From assembly GCA_900100245.1 (NCBI GenBank), contig FNEU01000006.1, positions 1 through 64,000 of the forward strand: a DNA stretch of 64,000 nucleotides, written 5' to 3'. This document shows, one piece after another, positions 41,194 through 48,824 of this stretch. How positions within the stretch are numbered: the first letter of the stretch is position 1; each line of letters starts with the position of its first letter. The notes under the pieces are model-generated. The model searched no databases, was not told the DNA's origin, and saw only the letters and a list, made by a program, of their open reading frames with translations. Source of the DNA: Lachnospiraceae bacterium G41 (GTDB taxonomy: Bacteria > Bacillota > Clostridia > Lachnospirales > Lachnospiraceae). A program made the position numbers and the translations under genes.

Positions 41194-41676
41194 ATGCGCG
41201 AACAAATTTTAAAAGCAATTGAAAAAAACAGCAGAATCGATTTGAAGGAACTGGCGATAATGCTCGGCGAGGAAGAGATTGATGTAGTTAACGAAATAGC
41301 CGCGATGGAAGCGGAAGGCGTTATCTGTGGATACCACACTCTTATCGACTGGGAAAAGACCAGCATCGAAAAAGTCAGTGCGCTTATTGAAGTTCGTGTA
41401 ACACCTCAGAGAGGTCAGGGCTTTGATACAATTGCAGAGCGTATTTACAAATATCCCGAGGTTAACAGCGTTTACCTTATCTCGGGCGGCTACGATCTTT
41501 TGGTATCTCTTGAGGGAAAATCCCTTAAAGAAGTTTCGAATTTCGTTTCCGACAAATTGTCGACGCTTGATACGGTTTTAAGTACCGCCACACATTTTAT
41601 TCTTAAAAAATACAAGGATCACGGTACAATACTTGCTAAAAAATATGTGGATGAAAGGTTGAAAATGACACCATGA
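41194..41676 (+). CDS. Lrp/AsnC family regulator
   Basis: 160 residues. A winged helix (about 1-50, SRIDLKELAIMLGEEEIDVVNEIAAMEAEGVI) and RAM ligand domain (about 65-145, ALIEVRVTPQRGQGFDTIAERIYKYPEVNSVYLISGGYDLLVSL). It senses an amino acid and controls transcription. Its stop overlaps the aminotransferase start by 4 bases (ATGA), so the pair is one unit and the aminotransferase substrate or product is the probable ligand. Confidence 0.9.
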   Translation: MREQILKAIEKNSRIDLKELAIMLGEEEIDVVNEIAAMEAEGVICGYHTLIDWEKTSIEKVSALIEVRVTPQRGQGFDTIAERIYKYPEVNSVYLISGGYDLLVSLEGKSLKEVSNFVSDKLSTLDTVLSTATHFILKKYKDHGTILAKKYVDERLKMTP

Positions 41677-42839
41677 GAAATCCTTTGTCAGATAAAATAA
41701 CCAATATAAAACCATCCGGCATCAGGAGGTTTTTTGATATAGTAAGCGAGATGGAAGATGCTATCTCTCTCGGTGTGGGCGAGCCCGATTTTGACACGCC
41801 CTGGCACATTAGAGACGAGGGTATTTACTCTCTTGAAAAGGGTAAAACATTCTACACATCAAATGCCGGAATTAAAGAATTAAGACAGGAAATCTGCAAC
41901 TACTACGGCAGAAAACAGGGAGTTGTTTACAATCCCTTAACCGAAACACTGGTTACCGTGGGTGGTTCGGAGGGCATAGACCTTGCGCTTCGCTGCATGT
42001 TAGATCCCGGAGACGAAGTAATCATTCCCACACCCTGCTATGTTTCGTATGAACCCTGCACCGTAATGGCAGACGGAGTTCCCGTAATACTGCCTCTTAA
42101 GAATGAAAATCAGTTCAGATTAACCCCTGAAGAACTCGAGGGAGCAATCACGGAAAAAACAAAGGTTTTGATTCTTGCATTTCCGAACAACCCTACAGGG
42201 GCAATCATGGAAAAAGAAGATTTGGAGGCCATAGCTCCCATCATCGAAAAGCATGATTTATTCGTCATTTCCGATGAAATATATTCGGAACTTTCATATA
42301 AATCAAAGCATGTCTCAATCTGCTCGATACCCGGAATGAGAGAGAGAACCATCATCATAAACGGTTTCTCGAAAGCATATGCCATGACAGGCTGGAGACT
42401 CGGATATGCATTAGGACCCGAAGTAATCATAAAACAGATGATCAAACTTCATCAGTTCGCAATCATGTGTGCTCCCACGACGAGCCAGTATGCAGCTATC
42501 GAAGCTTTGAAAAACGGCGAAGAAGACGTAATCGAAATGACCGAGGCATACAACCAGAGAAGACGTTATCTGATGAACGAATTCAAAGAGATGGGCCTTC
42601 CCTGTTTTGAACCCTTCGGTGCATTTTATGTATTTCCCTGCATAAAAGAATTCGGCATGACAAGCGAAGAATTCGCACTTAAATTCCTCGAAGAAGAGAA
42701 GGTTGCTGTAGTTCCCGGAACCGCTTTCGGAGACTGTGGCGAAGGCTTTCTTAGAATCTCCTACGCATACTCGATAGAGGATTTGAAAGTTGCCATCGGC
42801 AGACTTAAGAGTTTTGTAGAAAAGCTTAGAAATCAGTAA
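41673..42839 (+). CDS. class I/II pyridoxal-phosphate aminotransferase
   Basis: 388 residues, a full fold type I enzyme: LGVGEPDFDTPWHI, FPNNPTGAIM, SDEIYSEL, INGFSKAYAMTGWRLGY (PLP Lys) and FLRISYAYS (substrate Arg). Resembles the PatA/aspartate-aminotransferase group found with Lrp regulators in Firmicutes. It transfers amino groups between an amino acid and a 2-oxo acid. A terminator follows directly. Confidence 0.9.
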   Translation: MRNPLSDKITNIKPSGIRRFFDIVSEMEDAISLGVGEPDFDTPWHIRDEGIYSLEKGKTFYTSNAGIKELRQEICNYYGRKQGVVYNPLTETLVTVGGSEGIDLALRCMLDPGDEVIIPTPCYVSYEPCTVMADGVPVILPLKNENQFRLTPEELEGAITEKTKVLILAFPNNPTGAIMEKEDLEAIAPIIEKHDLFVISDEIYSELSYKSKHVSICSIPGMRERTIIINGFSKAYAMTGWRLGYALGPEVIIKQMIKLHQFAIMCAPTTSQYAAIEALKNGEEDVIEMTEAYNQRRRYLMNEFKEMGLPCFEPFGAFYVFPCIKEFGMTSEEFALKFLEEEKVAVVPGTAFGDCGEGFLRISYAYSIEDLKVAIGRLKSFVEKLRNQ

Positions 42840-42844
42840 AATAT

Positions 42845-42871
42845 AAAAAGCCTCCCGTCGGGAGGCTTTTT
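42845..42871 (+). terminator. terminator of the Lrp-aminotransferase operon
   Basis: AAAAAGCCTCCCG and CGGGAGGCTTTTT form a perfect stem-loop with a T tract. Confidence 0.92.
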
Positions 42872-42913
42872 GTAAAATATTCACATACAAACAATGCATA
42901 ATTTATAATTTTA

Positions 42914-42942
42914 TAGACAAAACACACAAACGGTGTTATAGT
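42914..42942 (+). promoter_or_regulatory. promoter of the candidate type I toxin mRNA
   Basis: TAGACA (42914-42919), a 17-base spacer and TATAGT (42937-42942). Start near 42949, leaving a leader of about 107 bases rich in hairpins (CGAAG/CTTCG, CCTTG/CAAGG). Confidence 0.65.
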
Positions 42943-43055
42943 TCGAATATGGGCATTACCATATTCGGTAGGCGGTTGCCTTCAATCGAAGTACTGTGAA
43001 CTTCGTTTACATAGAAACCTTGTTATCAAGGAATCTTCGAAAGGAGGTATTTGTT

Positions 43056-43151
43056 ATGGATGTTATCAATATGATAGCGGTAATCGGCTTTGCCATTACC
43101 TGTTTCAGCGTAGGATATATGTTGGGACGTAATTCAAAAACAAAAAAATAA
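43056..43151 (+). CDS. 31-residue membrane peptide, candidate type I toxin
   Basis: A short ORF starting MDVINMIAVIGFAITCFSVG with a basic tail (GRNSKTKK): one membrane helix and a charged end, as in Fst/TxpA-type toxins. AAAGGAGG lies before the ATG. The stop codon lies in a bidirectional terminator, and a convergent, consensus-promoter antisense RNA begins at about 43230. The leader segment TAGGCGGTT (42969-42977) is complementary to the terminator arm AACCGCC plus TA in the antisense RNA. This layout is that of type I toxin-antitoxin loci. Confidence 0.7.
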   Translation: MDVINMIAVIGFAITCFSVGYMLGRNSKTKK

Positions 43152-43230
43152 CCGCCATAGTTCCAGCTAGGCGGTTATAAATCATTTTATAATCACTAAC
43201 AAGAGCAACCGTCTATCGGTAATGCTCTAT
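43142..43230 (-). ncRNA. candidate antisense antitoxin RNA
   Basis: About 88 nt from its own promoter (43237-43265) to a terminator with AACCGCC/GGCGGTT arms and seven T. Its 5' hairpin GAGCATTACCGATAGACGGT plus TGCTC nearly repeats the 5' part of the toxin mRNA (GGGCATTACC...GGCGGTTGCC). It overlaps the 3' end of the toxin mRNA. Confidence 0.65.
43150..43176. terminator. bidirectional terminator shared by toxin and antitoxin
   Basis: AACCGCC (43150-43156) and GGCGGTT (43170-43176) pair around a 13-base loop. On the minus strand it is followed by ATTTTTTT; on the plus strand by ATAAATCATTTT. Confidence 0.75.
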
Positions 43231-43236
43231 AAACAA

Positions 43237-43265
43237 ATTATAATAACCCTGAAAATATATGTCAA
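43237..43265 (-). promoter_or_regulatory. consensus promoter of the antitoxin RNA
   Basis: On the minus strand TTGACA (43260-43265), an exact 17-base spacer and TATAAT (43237-43242): a perfect consensus, expected to be strong and constitutive. Confidence 0.85.
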
Positions 43266-43328
43266 ATCGGAAATATTAACAAATAAGGACTCTCGTTTTT
43301 GTTAAGGGCAGGATCTGAAAGGATAGTT

Positions 43329-43817
43329 ATGAATATAGTTCTACTCGAACCCGAGATACCGTTTAATACAGGCGCCATAGGTCGTACATGTGTAGCGACC
43401 GGCACAACGCTTCACTTGATAGAGCCGTTTGGGTTTATATTGAATGATAAAAGCGTTAAAAGAGCCGGTATGGATTACTGGGACAAACTGGACGTCAGAA
43501 GATATATAAATTATGCGGATTTTTTAGAAAAGAATCCTAATGCACATATATACTTTGCGACCACGAAAGCAAGGCATGTCTATACTGAGGTAGAGTATTC
43601 GGATAACGACTATATTATGTTCGGCAAAGAGAGTGCAGGCATTCCGGAAGAGATACTTGTAGAACATCCTGACGAATGTATCAGAATTCCGATGCTCCCC
43701 GAAATAAGATCGTTGAATTTATCCAATTCCGTTAATATTGTTTTATATGAAGCGCTCCGTCAGAACGGTTTTAAAGGCCTTGAAGAAAAGGGAGAACTCC
43801 ACAGACTTCACTGGTAA
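43329..43817 (+). CDS. trmL: tRNA (cytidine(34)-2'-O)-methyltransferase
   Basis: 162 residues. SPOUT knot motifs are MNIVLLEPEIPFNTGAIGRTC, MFGKESAGIPEEIL and IRIPMLPEIRSLNLSNSVNIVLYEALRQ. It methylates the wobble base of leucine tRNAs using S-adenosylmethionine. The ATG at 43329 fits GAAAGGA; an in-frame start at 43299 is not supported. Followed by two hairpins at 43836-43913. Confidence 0.92.
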   Translation: MNIVLLEPEIPFNTGAIGRTCVATGTTLHLIEPFGFILNDKSVKRAGMDYWDKLDVRRYINYADFLEKNPNAHIYFATTKARHVYTEVEYSDNDYIMFGKESAGIPEEILVEHPDECIRIPMLPEIRSLNLSNSVNIVLYEALRQNGFKGLEEKGELHRLHW

Positions 43818-43835
43818 AAGATTTATAAAACAAGA

Positions 43836-43868
43836 AAGGTGCCGACTTATCCCCATAGTCGGCACCTT
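43836..43868. repeat. GGTGCC-type hairpin, copy 2
   Basis: AAGGTGCCGACT and AGTCGGCACCTT, 12 perfect pairs around a 9-base loop. It acts as a terminator-like element between convergent trmL and XRE genes and belongs to the same family as 35274 and 54358. Confidence 0.7.
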
Positions 43869-43875
43869 AAACAAG

Positions 43876-43913
43876 AAAAGTGCCTCGCACCAGAATGATT
43901 GCCAGACACTTTT
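43876..43913 (-). terminator. terminator-like hairpin for the XRE gene
   Basis: AAAAGTGCCT and AGACACTTTT pair (one mismatch) with a long loop. Located just past the end of the minus-strand regulator. Confidence 0.5.
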
Positions 43914-43948
43914 GCCAGAATTGTTTAGTTTGAATAAAGCAATTCGTA

Positions 43949-44296
43949 TTATTTAATTTCTTCGGGAAGAACTTTATTCAGTCCTGCCAGATATGCTTTT
44001 AAGAGCTTTTTGTTGCTTTTTGAAGTCGCGCGGTATTCAACCAGAAGGTTTATTTCATCCGCTGATAAATCGACGAATTCCGGTGTTTTTTCATAAGAGA
44101 AGAAATCCGAAAGAGATATTTTAAAACCCTGACATATCTTTCTGAGGGTTGGCAGCGTTGGTTCGTTATTTCTTTTAAAAAGGGTGTTTAAACTGCTTTC
44201 GGGAATATTGGATTCCAGGGATAATCTGTATACAGACCAGCCCCGAGCGGCTAACAATTCTTTAATTCTTTGTAAAGTCTCGTTATATTCCTTCAT
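43949..44296 (-). CDS. XRE family transcriptional regulator
   Basis: 115 residues. A helix-turn-helix (about 8-68, RIKELLAARGWSVYRLSLESNIPESSLNTLFKRNNEPTLPTLRKICQGFKISLSDFF) plus a short helical tail that ends in LPEEIK. This is the short single-domain type, often with no partner. The region upstream (44297-44497) holds a nested inverted repeat at 44398-44446 that may be its operator. Confidence 0.88.
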   Translation of the reverse strand: MKEYNETLQRIKELLAARGWSVYRLSLESNIPESSLNTLFKRNNEPTLPTLRKICQGFKISLSDFFSYEKTPEFVDLSADEINLLVEYRATSKSNKKLLKAYLAGLNKVLPEEIK

Positions 44297-44397
44297 TTTT
44301 TTGAAAATCTTCCAATGTATGATAACTGCCTGATTAAGCAGGGAATTATTTATTCTTTATAAAATTATTTTACCTTTATAAAAATATAAATTGTAGT

Positions 44398-44446
44398 ACG
44401 ACAAGGCGTGACAACAATTACTAAAAATACCACGCAAATGTGTCGT
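44398..44446. promoter_or_regulatory. nested inverted repeat upstream of the XRE gene
   Basis: ACGACA (44398-44403) and GCGTG (44406-44410) are matched by CACGC (44431-44435) and TGTCGT (44441-44446). Operator pair or leader hairpin; no T tract. The rest of 44297-44497 is AT-rich with no ORF recognised. Confidence 0.4.
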
Positions 44447-44497
44447 AAATTTGTTTTTAAGGATATTTTTTTCTATATTGTATTAAGCAGAGACAAT

Positions 44498-44527
44498 AAA
44501 AAAACCGCCGAATCCGGCGGCTTTTTT
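44498..44527. terminator. terminator after the ABC-2 operon (likely bidirectional)
   Basis: CCGCCG and CGGCGG around a 4-base loop, flanked by seven A and six T, directly downstream of the minus-strand permease gene. Confidence 0.88.
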
Positions 44528-44539
44528 AAATGCTGTAAT

Positions 44540-45457
44540 TTAGTTCTTTTTATATACTCTCGTGTACAGGAAAATCATAACGAGCAGGCTTAATAAAGTG
44601 AAGATGCCGACGTAGATGCACATTACATTTACAGGCAGACTCTTTTCGAATACTGATGCGTTGAAGGTCATTGACTGACGGATGGCATCAACGAAAACGC
44701 CGTTATCCACACCGCCGATTGAGCGGTTCATTTCATCAAGACAGCCTGTCAAAAGCATGTTTCTAAGAAGTGCACAGATGTGGCTTGCGGGGAAGAGATT
44801 GCAAATAGTCTGAATCTTTGTGGAAAACCGTGAAAGGGGAATGTATGCACCGATTACAAAACCTGCTGCTGCGGAGAGGATTCCGAAGAATGCGCCTGCT
44901 GCCGACGAGGATTTAAAGAACAAAACCACCGTCATAAAAAGTGCACTGGATGACATACATCCTAAAAGAATCACTCCGTATCCGCCGAGAATGCTGAGTG
45001 CACTTAAGTGCATATTTCCCAAGAAACTTAAGATAATCAGCCCCATGGTTAAAAGAAGCGATGTCATCAGGAAAGAAGAAATAACTGCCGCCGAAAGATA
45101 TGAGAGAATAATCTGCCATCTTTTTACGGGTGTTGCAAGGATGTCGTAATCAACTTTTCTTTCGCGGTCTTTTACGATTGTTGTTAAGCAGTTGTAAGGG
45201 ATTGTGATGGTTGCTGAACCTAAGATTCCCACAAGCAGAACTCCGTTTACAAACATCTTTACATCGTCTGCGTTGATAAAAGCATCGAGTCCCTGCATGC
45301 TGCCTTCGATTGCCTCTACGAAAGTTCCCTTTAAGAAGAAAAGGTAAAGTACGAATACGATAATCGATGTAAGCATCGAAAAAATCACTGTATGAACATC
45401 CTTAAAATATATCTGTATGTTTCTTTTTGTTAATCCTATAAAGCCTTTCATTTTCAT
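44540..45457 (-). CDS. ABC-2 type transporter permease
   Basis: 305 residues with six membrane segments (about residues 22-42, 65-90, 108-140, 148-175, 180-205, 275-297). ABC-2 membrane-protein pattern: LTKRNIQIYFKDVHTVIFSMLTSIIVFVLYLFFL at the start, FPASHICALLRNML near the end. With the ATPase upstream (10-base gap) it forms an exporter for an antibiotic, lipid or polysaccharide. Confidence 0.87.
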   Translation of the reverse strand: MKMKGFIGLTKRNIQIYFKDVHTVIFSMLTSIIVFVLYLFFLKGTFVEAIEGSMQGLDAFINADDVKMFVNGVLLVGILGSATITIPYNCLTTIVKDRERKVDYDILATPVKRWQIILSYLSAAVISSFLMTSLLLTMGLIILSFLGNMHLSALSILGGYGVILLGCMSSSALFMTVVLFFKSSSAAGAFFGILSAAAGFVIGAYIPLSRFSTKIQTICNLFPASHICALLRNMLLTGCLDEMNRSIGGVDNGVFVDAIRQSMTFNASVFEKSLPVNVMCIYVGIFTLLSLLVMIFLYTRVYKKN

Positions 45458-45467
45458 GTCTCCTTTT

Positions 45468-46373
45468 CTAGTTTGCTATCATTCTTCCCGTGAGGTTTAA
45501 GAATACGTCGTCCATGCTGCCTTTTATGATTTCGAAATCCTTAAATTTGTTTTTGTTTTTTGAAATCACATCCAGAATGTCTCCGTCAAAAAGAATGTTG
45601 TAGTGGTCTGCATCGTAAATGATATTGGGATTTATTGCGCCTGCTGTTTTGTCGTTTTCTTCACTTTTTCTGGCGTACCAGAGGAATTTCGAAGAAGAGT
45701 AATTGCTCTTTAGTTCTGCGGGCGTGCCGCGGGCAATGACCTTTCCTTTATCAAGGATTACGACGTGGTTTGCATCCCTTGTTTCCTCCATGTAATGTGT
45801 GGTCAAGAAGATTGTCATGCCTTTTTCTTTTCTTAAATATTCAATGTAGTCCCAGACGATTTTTCTAGATTTCGGATCAAGTCCGGTGGTCGGCTCGTCT
45901 AAGAAAAGAATCTTCGGATTGTTTAAAAGTGCTCTTACGATATCGACTCTTCTTCGCTGGCCGCCGGAGAGCTTTTCGTACTTTCTTTTCATGATTTCTT
46001 CAAGTTCGAATTTCTCATAAAAGGAGTTAAGCCTTTCCTCAATTTCCTTTTTGGTTAATCCGTAGTAGCTGCCTCTTGTGAAGAGATTTTCTTTTACGGT
46101 GAGTTTGTCGTCGAGCACCGAGTTCTGGAAAACGATTCCGATTTCTTTTCGTATAAGATCGTCCTCTCTGCCGAGTTCGTGACCGCAGATTTTTACGTCC
46201 CCCGCAGTCTTTTCAAGTATTGTGCAGAGTATGTTGATTGTGGTGGATTTGCCTGCTCCGTTTTCACCAAGGAATGCGAAGAGCTCGCCTTCTTTTACTT
46301 CAAAATTTATTCCGTCGACTGCGAGATGCTCGTTATATTTTTTTACGAGATTTTTTACTTCGATTACGTTCAT
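45468..46373 (-). CDS. ABC-2 transporter ATP-binding protein
   Basis: 301 residues. Walker A GENGAGKST, signature LSGGQRRR, Walker B ILFLDEPTTGLDP, switch His in LTTHYMEE; a C-terminal domain of about 75 residues typical of DrrA-like drug exporters. The ATG at 46373 follows GAAAGGACAC; a frame open to 46463 is not supported. The gene is separated from the LytTR-DUF3021 genes upstream by a terminator, although those often regulate such exporters. Confidence 0.9.
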   Translation of the reverse strand: MNVIEVKNLVKKYNEHLAVDGINFEVKEGELFAFLGENGAGKSTTINILCTILEKTAGDVKICGHELGREDDLIRKEIGIVFQNSVLDDKLTVKENLFTRGSYYGLTKKEIEERLNSFYEKFELEEIMKRKYEKLSGGQRRRVDIVRALLNNPKILFLDEPTTGLDPKSRKIVWDYIEYLRKEKGMTIFLTTHYMEETRDANHVVILDKGKVIARGTPAELKSNYSSSKFLWYARKSEENDKTAGAINPNIIYDADHYNILFDGDILDVISKNKNKFKDFEIIKGSMDDVFLNLTGRMIAN

Positions 46374-46433
46374 TTTGTGTCCTTTCTTTCCCACGTTTTC
46401 TTTGTATGAACCCATTGTATCGGATAGGAAAAA

Positions 46434-46490
46434 TAAAAAAAGAGCAACTCGACCAAGATGCAAAAAAGGTCTACCAAGTTGCTCATTTTT
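46434..46490 (-). terminator. terminator of the HtrA-kinase-LytTR-DUF3021 operon
   Basis: GAGCAACT (46442-46449) and AGTTGCTC (46477-46484) pair perfectly; on the minus strand the hairpin is followed by a T-rich tract. Confidence 0.75.
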
Positions 46491-46514
46491 GATAAATTAA
46501 ATTGTTTCAGGCGT

Positions 46515-46934
46515 CTATTCTTCGTCGCGGATTGAATCAAGCGCTGTGTTAATTTCTTTGTCTTCTTTTATGTAAAACCACTTCGCCATTACCCAGACGA
46601 ATACATACACGAATATAAAAATCAGAATCACAAACGCATAGTCTGTAAAGCCCGTATACCATTTAAACAGCCATCCGAGCAGTGAAACCGCAGCGAAAAC
46701 CAGAGTAAAGTGAAGGAGTATTTTTATGAAGAACGGCTTTATTTTTTCATTGTAAAGAATAAGTGAAGGCAGTGAACAAAGCACGCCGGCAAATATTACG
46801 CTTAAAAGAAAATACCATTCGGTAGCATATGCATTTCCAAAGAAATGCAAAACTGTCTGCGCGGTGCCGACAGCAAGGAAAATGCCGAGAGATATAAAGC
46901 TTGTCTGTAAAAACAGCATTTTAAATTTGCTCAT
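46515..46934 (-). CDS. DUF3021 family membrane protein
   Basis: 139 residues, four membrane helices (about 10-30, 38-58, 68-90, 97-120) and an acidic tail. The DUF3021 family is regularly encoded after a LytTR regulator, as here with a 4-base overlap, and is thought to modulate it at the membrane. No catalytic motif. Confidence 0.85.
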   Translation of the reverse strand: MSKFKMLFLQTSFISLGIFLAVGTAQTVLHFFGNAYATEWYFLLSVIFAGVLCSLPSLILYNEKIKPFFIKILLHFTLVFAAVSLLGWLFKWYTGFTDYAFVILIFIFVYVFVWVMAKWFYIKEDKEINTALDSIRDEE

Positions 46935-47365
46935 AGGTCAAGCCTCCTTTTGATCTCTTTTACGTAGCTTCGTGAGATCACGATTTTTTCGCCGTTTAAC
47001 ATTGTCGCTTCCATACGACCGCTTAAATCGGATTTTACGCCTTGAATTTTTTTAAGATTTACAATCATGGATTTGGAAATTCTTAAAAAATAAGCACCGA
47101 GTGTTTCCTCGAGTTCATACAGTCTTAACTTTGTCTCGAAGCAGTCGTCCTTTGAATATACAAAAGTTTTTTTGTCCACGGACTCTATATAATAAAAAGC
47201 CGTGGTTTCCAAAAGATGTGTTTCGCCATCTTTTATGAGGGGAAGCTTACGTTTCCCGCCTTCGAGAAGCTCGATTGCCGCTTTGATATCGTCTGTATTT
47301 GTTTGTGCTTTTATGAGAGCTTCCTCTTTTTCGGGGGAATCAACCTTCTCAAATTTTACCTGCAT
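46931..47365 (-). CDS. LytTR DNA-binding domain regulator
   Basis: 144 residues: a short N-terminal region with KAAIELLEGG and a LytTR domain (about 50-142; TAFYYIESVDKKTFVY, LGAYFLRISKSMIVNLKKIQGVKSD, IVISRSYVKEIKRRL). It has no receiver domain, so it cannot take phosphate from the adjacent kinase by the usual route. Partner of DUF3021 downstream. Confidence 0.9.
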   Translation of the reverse strand: MQVKFEKVDSPEKEEALIKAQTNTDDIKAAIELLEGGKRKLPLIKDGETHLLETTAFYYIESVDKKTFVYSKDDCFETKLRLYELEETLGAYFLRISKSMIVNLKKIQGVKSDLSGRMEATMLNGEKIVISRSYVKEIKRRLDL

Positions 47366-47384
47366 TTTATGCTCCGCTTTTGGT

Positions 47385-48812
47385 CTATTCTTCTTCGTCG
47401 TTAATGTCGGATAATGTAAGCGTAAAGATAAACTCTGTTCCTTCGCCTTCGGTACTGATTACGTTTATGTTTTCGCCGTGTGCACGGATGATTTCACGGG
47501 TGATGGAAAGTCCGAGACCCGTACCTTTTTTATCTTTACCACGGGATAAATCCGTCTTGTAAAATCTGTCCCAGATCTGATTTAAGCTTTCTTTGGGAAT
47601 ACCGATTCCCTGGTCTTTTACGCTGACAAAAACTTTTCTGTGCTTTTCCTTGGTCTCTACAAAAATCTCGGAATTTTTATTGCTGAATTTGATTGCGTTG
47701 TCTAAAAGATTGTAAAGAACCTGCTGTATTTTTGACATATCACCCTTTACGAAAAGCTGGTCTCCGGTAAGGGTTAAATTAACGGTAATTTTCTTTTTCT
47801 GACAGGAACCTTCGAAGGTCGCGAGAGTCTTTCTTATAACCGTATTTATGTCAAAGTCGGTAAGCTCCAATATCATTCCTTCGGTATTTAAGTTGTTTAA
47901 AGTAAGAAGTGAGTTGGTGAGCTTTATAAGTCTGTCGGATTCATTGGTGACAATTTCAAGATATTTGTTGTGAAGCTCGGGTGGAATCGTACCGTCAAGC
48001 ATTGCCTCGGAATATCCCTTGATACTTGTAAGAGGCGATCTGAAATCGTGTGAAACATTGGCTACAAGCTGCTTCTGATTGTCCTCTCCTTTGGAAAGTT
48101 CGCTGGCCATGTAATTAAGCGATGCCGCGAGATATCCGAGCTCGTCCTCAGAGTCAATCTGGAACTGGTATCTTAAGTTTCCGGCAGCGTATTCCTCGGT
48201 TGCCTTTGTGATTTTTCTTAACGGTCTGTAAACGTTACTCGTAAAGAAAATAAGTATTATAAGCGAGAGAACGAAGAGAATAATGAAAAGATAATACGAG
48301 AGAGTGAGTAACTTCTCGGAAAGTTTTTTAAGTTCCGAAACACTTTTATGAATTGTAACGTAACCGAGTACCTGATAACCGTCGGTAATCGGAGCGAAAA
48401 CACTTAATACATCCTCATCAAACATTCCGTAAAAGTTACCGACTTTATAGTAACCGCCGATATTGTCCGCGGGGTTAAAATTGTTAACATATACGGGATT
48501 TTCGACATCAACGGGACTGTCGGAAGAAAGAACGATAAGACCTGAAGGGTTCATTATCCAAAGTGTAGAATCAAAATAAAGCGCCAGAATATCGAACTGT
48601 TTTTTAACGGATTCAAGACTTGTCTCGGAACCGTACAGATCTTTGGCGTATGTATCTGCGATAATGATTGCTTCTTTATACAGTTTGTCGGCTTCGGTCT
48701 TTGTAACCAGATTGTTAATGGCTCTGGATGAGAAGGTTGCAACAACCATAAATCCGAAGAGTGCAAACAAAAGATAAGCAAATATGAACTTTGTGTAGAT
48801 GGTTTTTCTCAT
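47385..48812 (-). CDS. HAMP-containing sensor histidine kinase
   Basis: 475 residues: membrane helix 1 (about 8-30), an extracytoplasmic sensor (30-165), helix 2 (about 168-192), HAMP (192-245), HisKA with the phosphoacceptor His in NVSHDFRSPLTSIKGY, and an ATPase domain (QVLYNLLDNAIKF, VKDQGIGIPKE, GTGLGLSI). A complete active kinase of the PhoR/WalK type. No receiver protein is encoded in the operon. It begins 12 bases after the HtrA-like gene, suggesting that protein or its ligand is part of the signal. Confidence 0.9.
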   Translation of the reverse strand: MRKTIYTKFIFAYLLFALFGFMVVATFSSRAINNLVTKTEADKLYKEAIIIADTYAKDLYGSETSLESVKKQFDILALYFDSTLWIMNPSGLIVLSSDSPVDVENPVYVNNFNPADNIGGYYKVGNFYGMFDEDVLSVFAPITDGYQVLGYVTIHKSVSELKKLSEKLLTLSYYLFIILFVLSLIILIFFTSNVYRPLRKITKATEEYAAGNLRYQFQIDSEDELGYLAASLNYMASELSKGEDNQKQLVANVSHDFRSPLTSIKGYSEAMLDGTIPPELHNKYLEIVTNESDRLIKLTNSLLTLNNLNTEGMILELTDFDINTVIRKTLATFEGSCQKKKITVNLTLTGDQLFVKGDMSKIQQVLYNLLDNAIKFSNKNSEIFVETKEKHRKVFVSVKDQGIGIPKESLNQIWDRFYKTDLSRGKDKKGTGLGLSITREIIRAHGENINVISTEGEGTEFIFTLTLSDINDEEE

Positions 48813-48824
48813 TTATGCTCCGTA

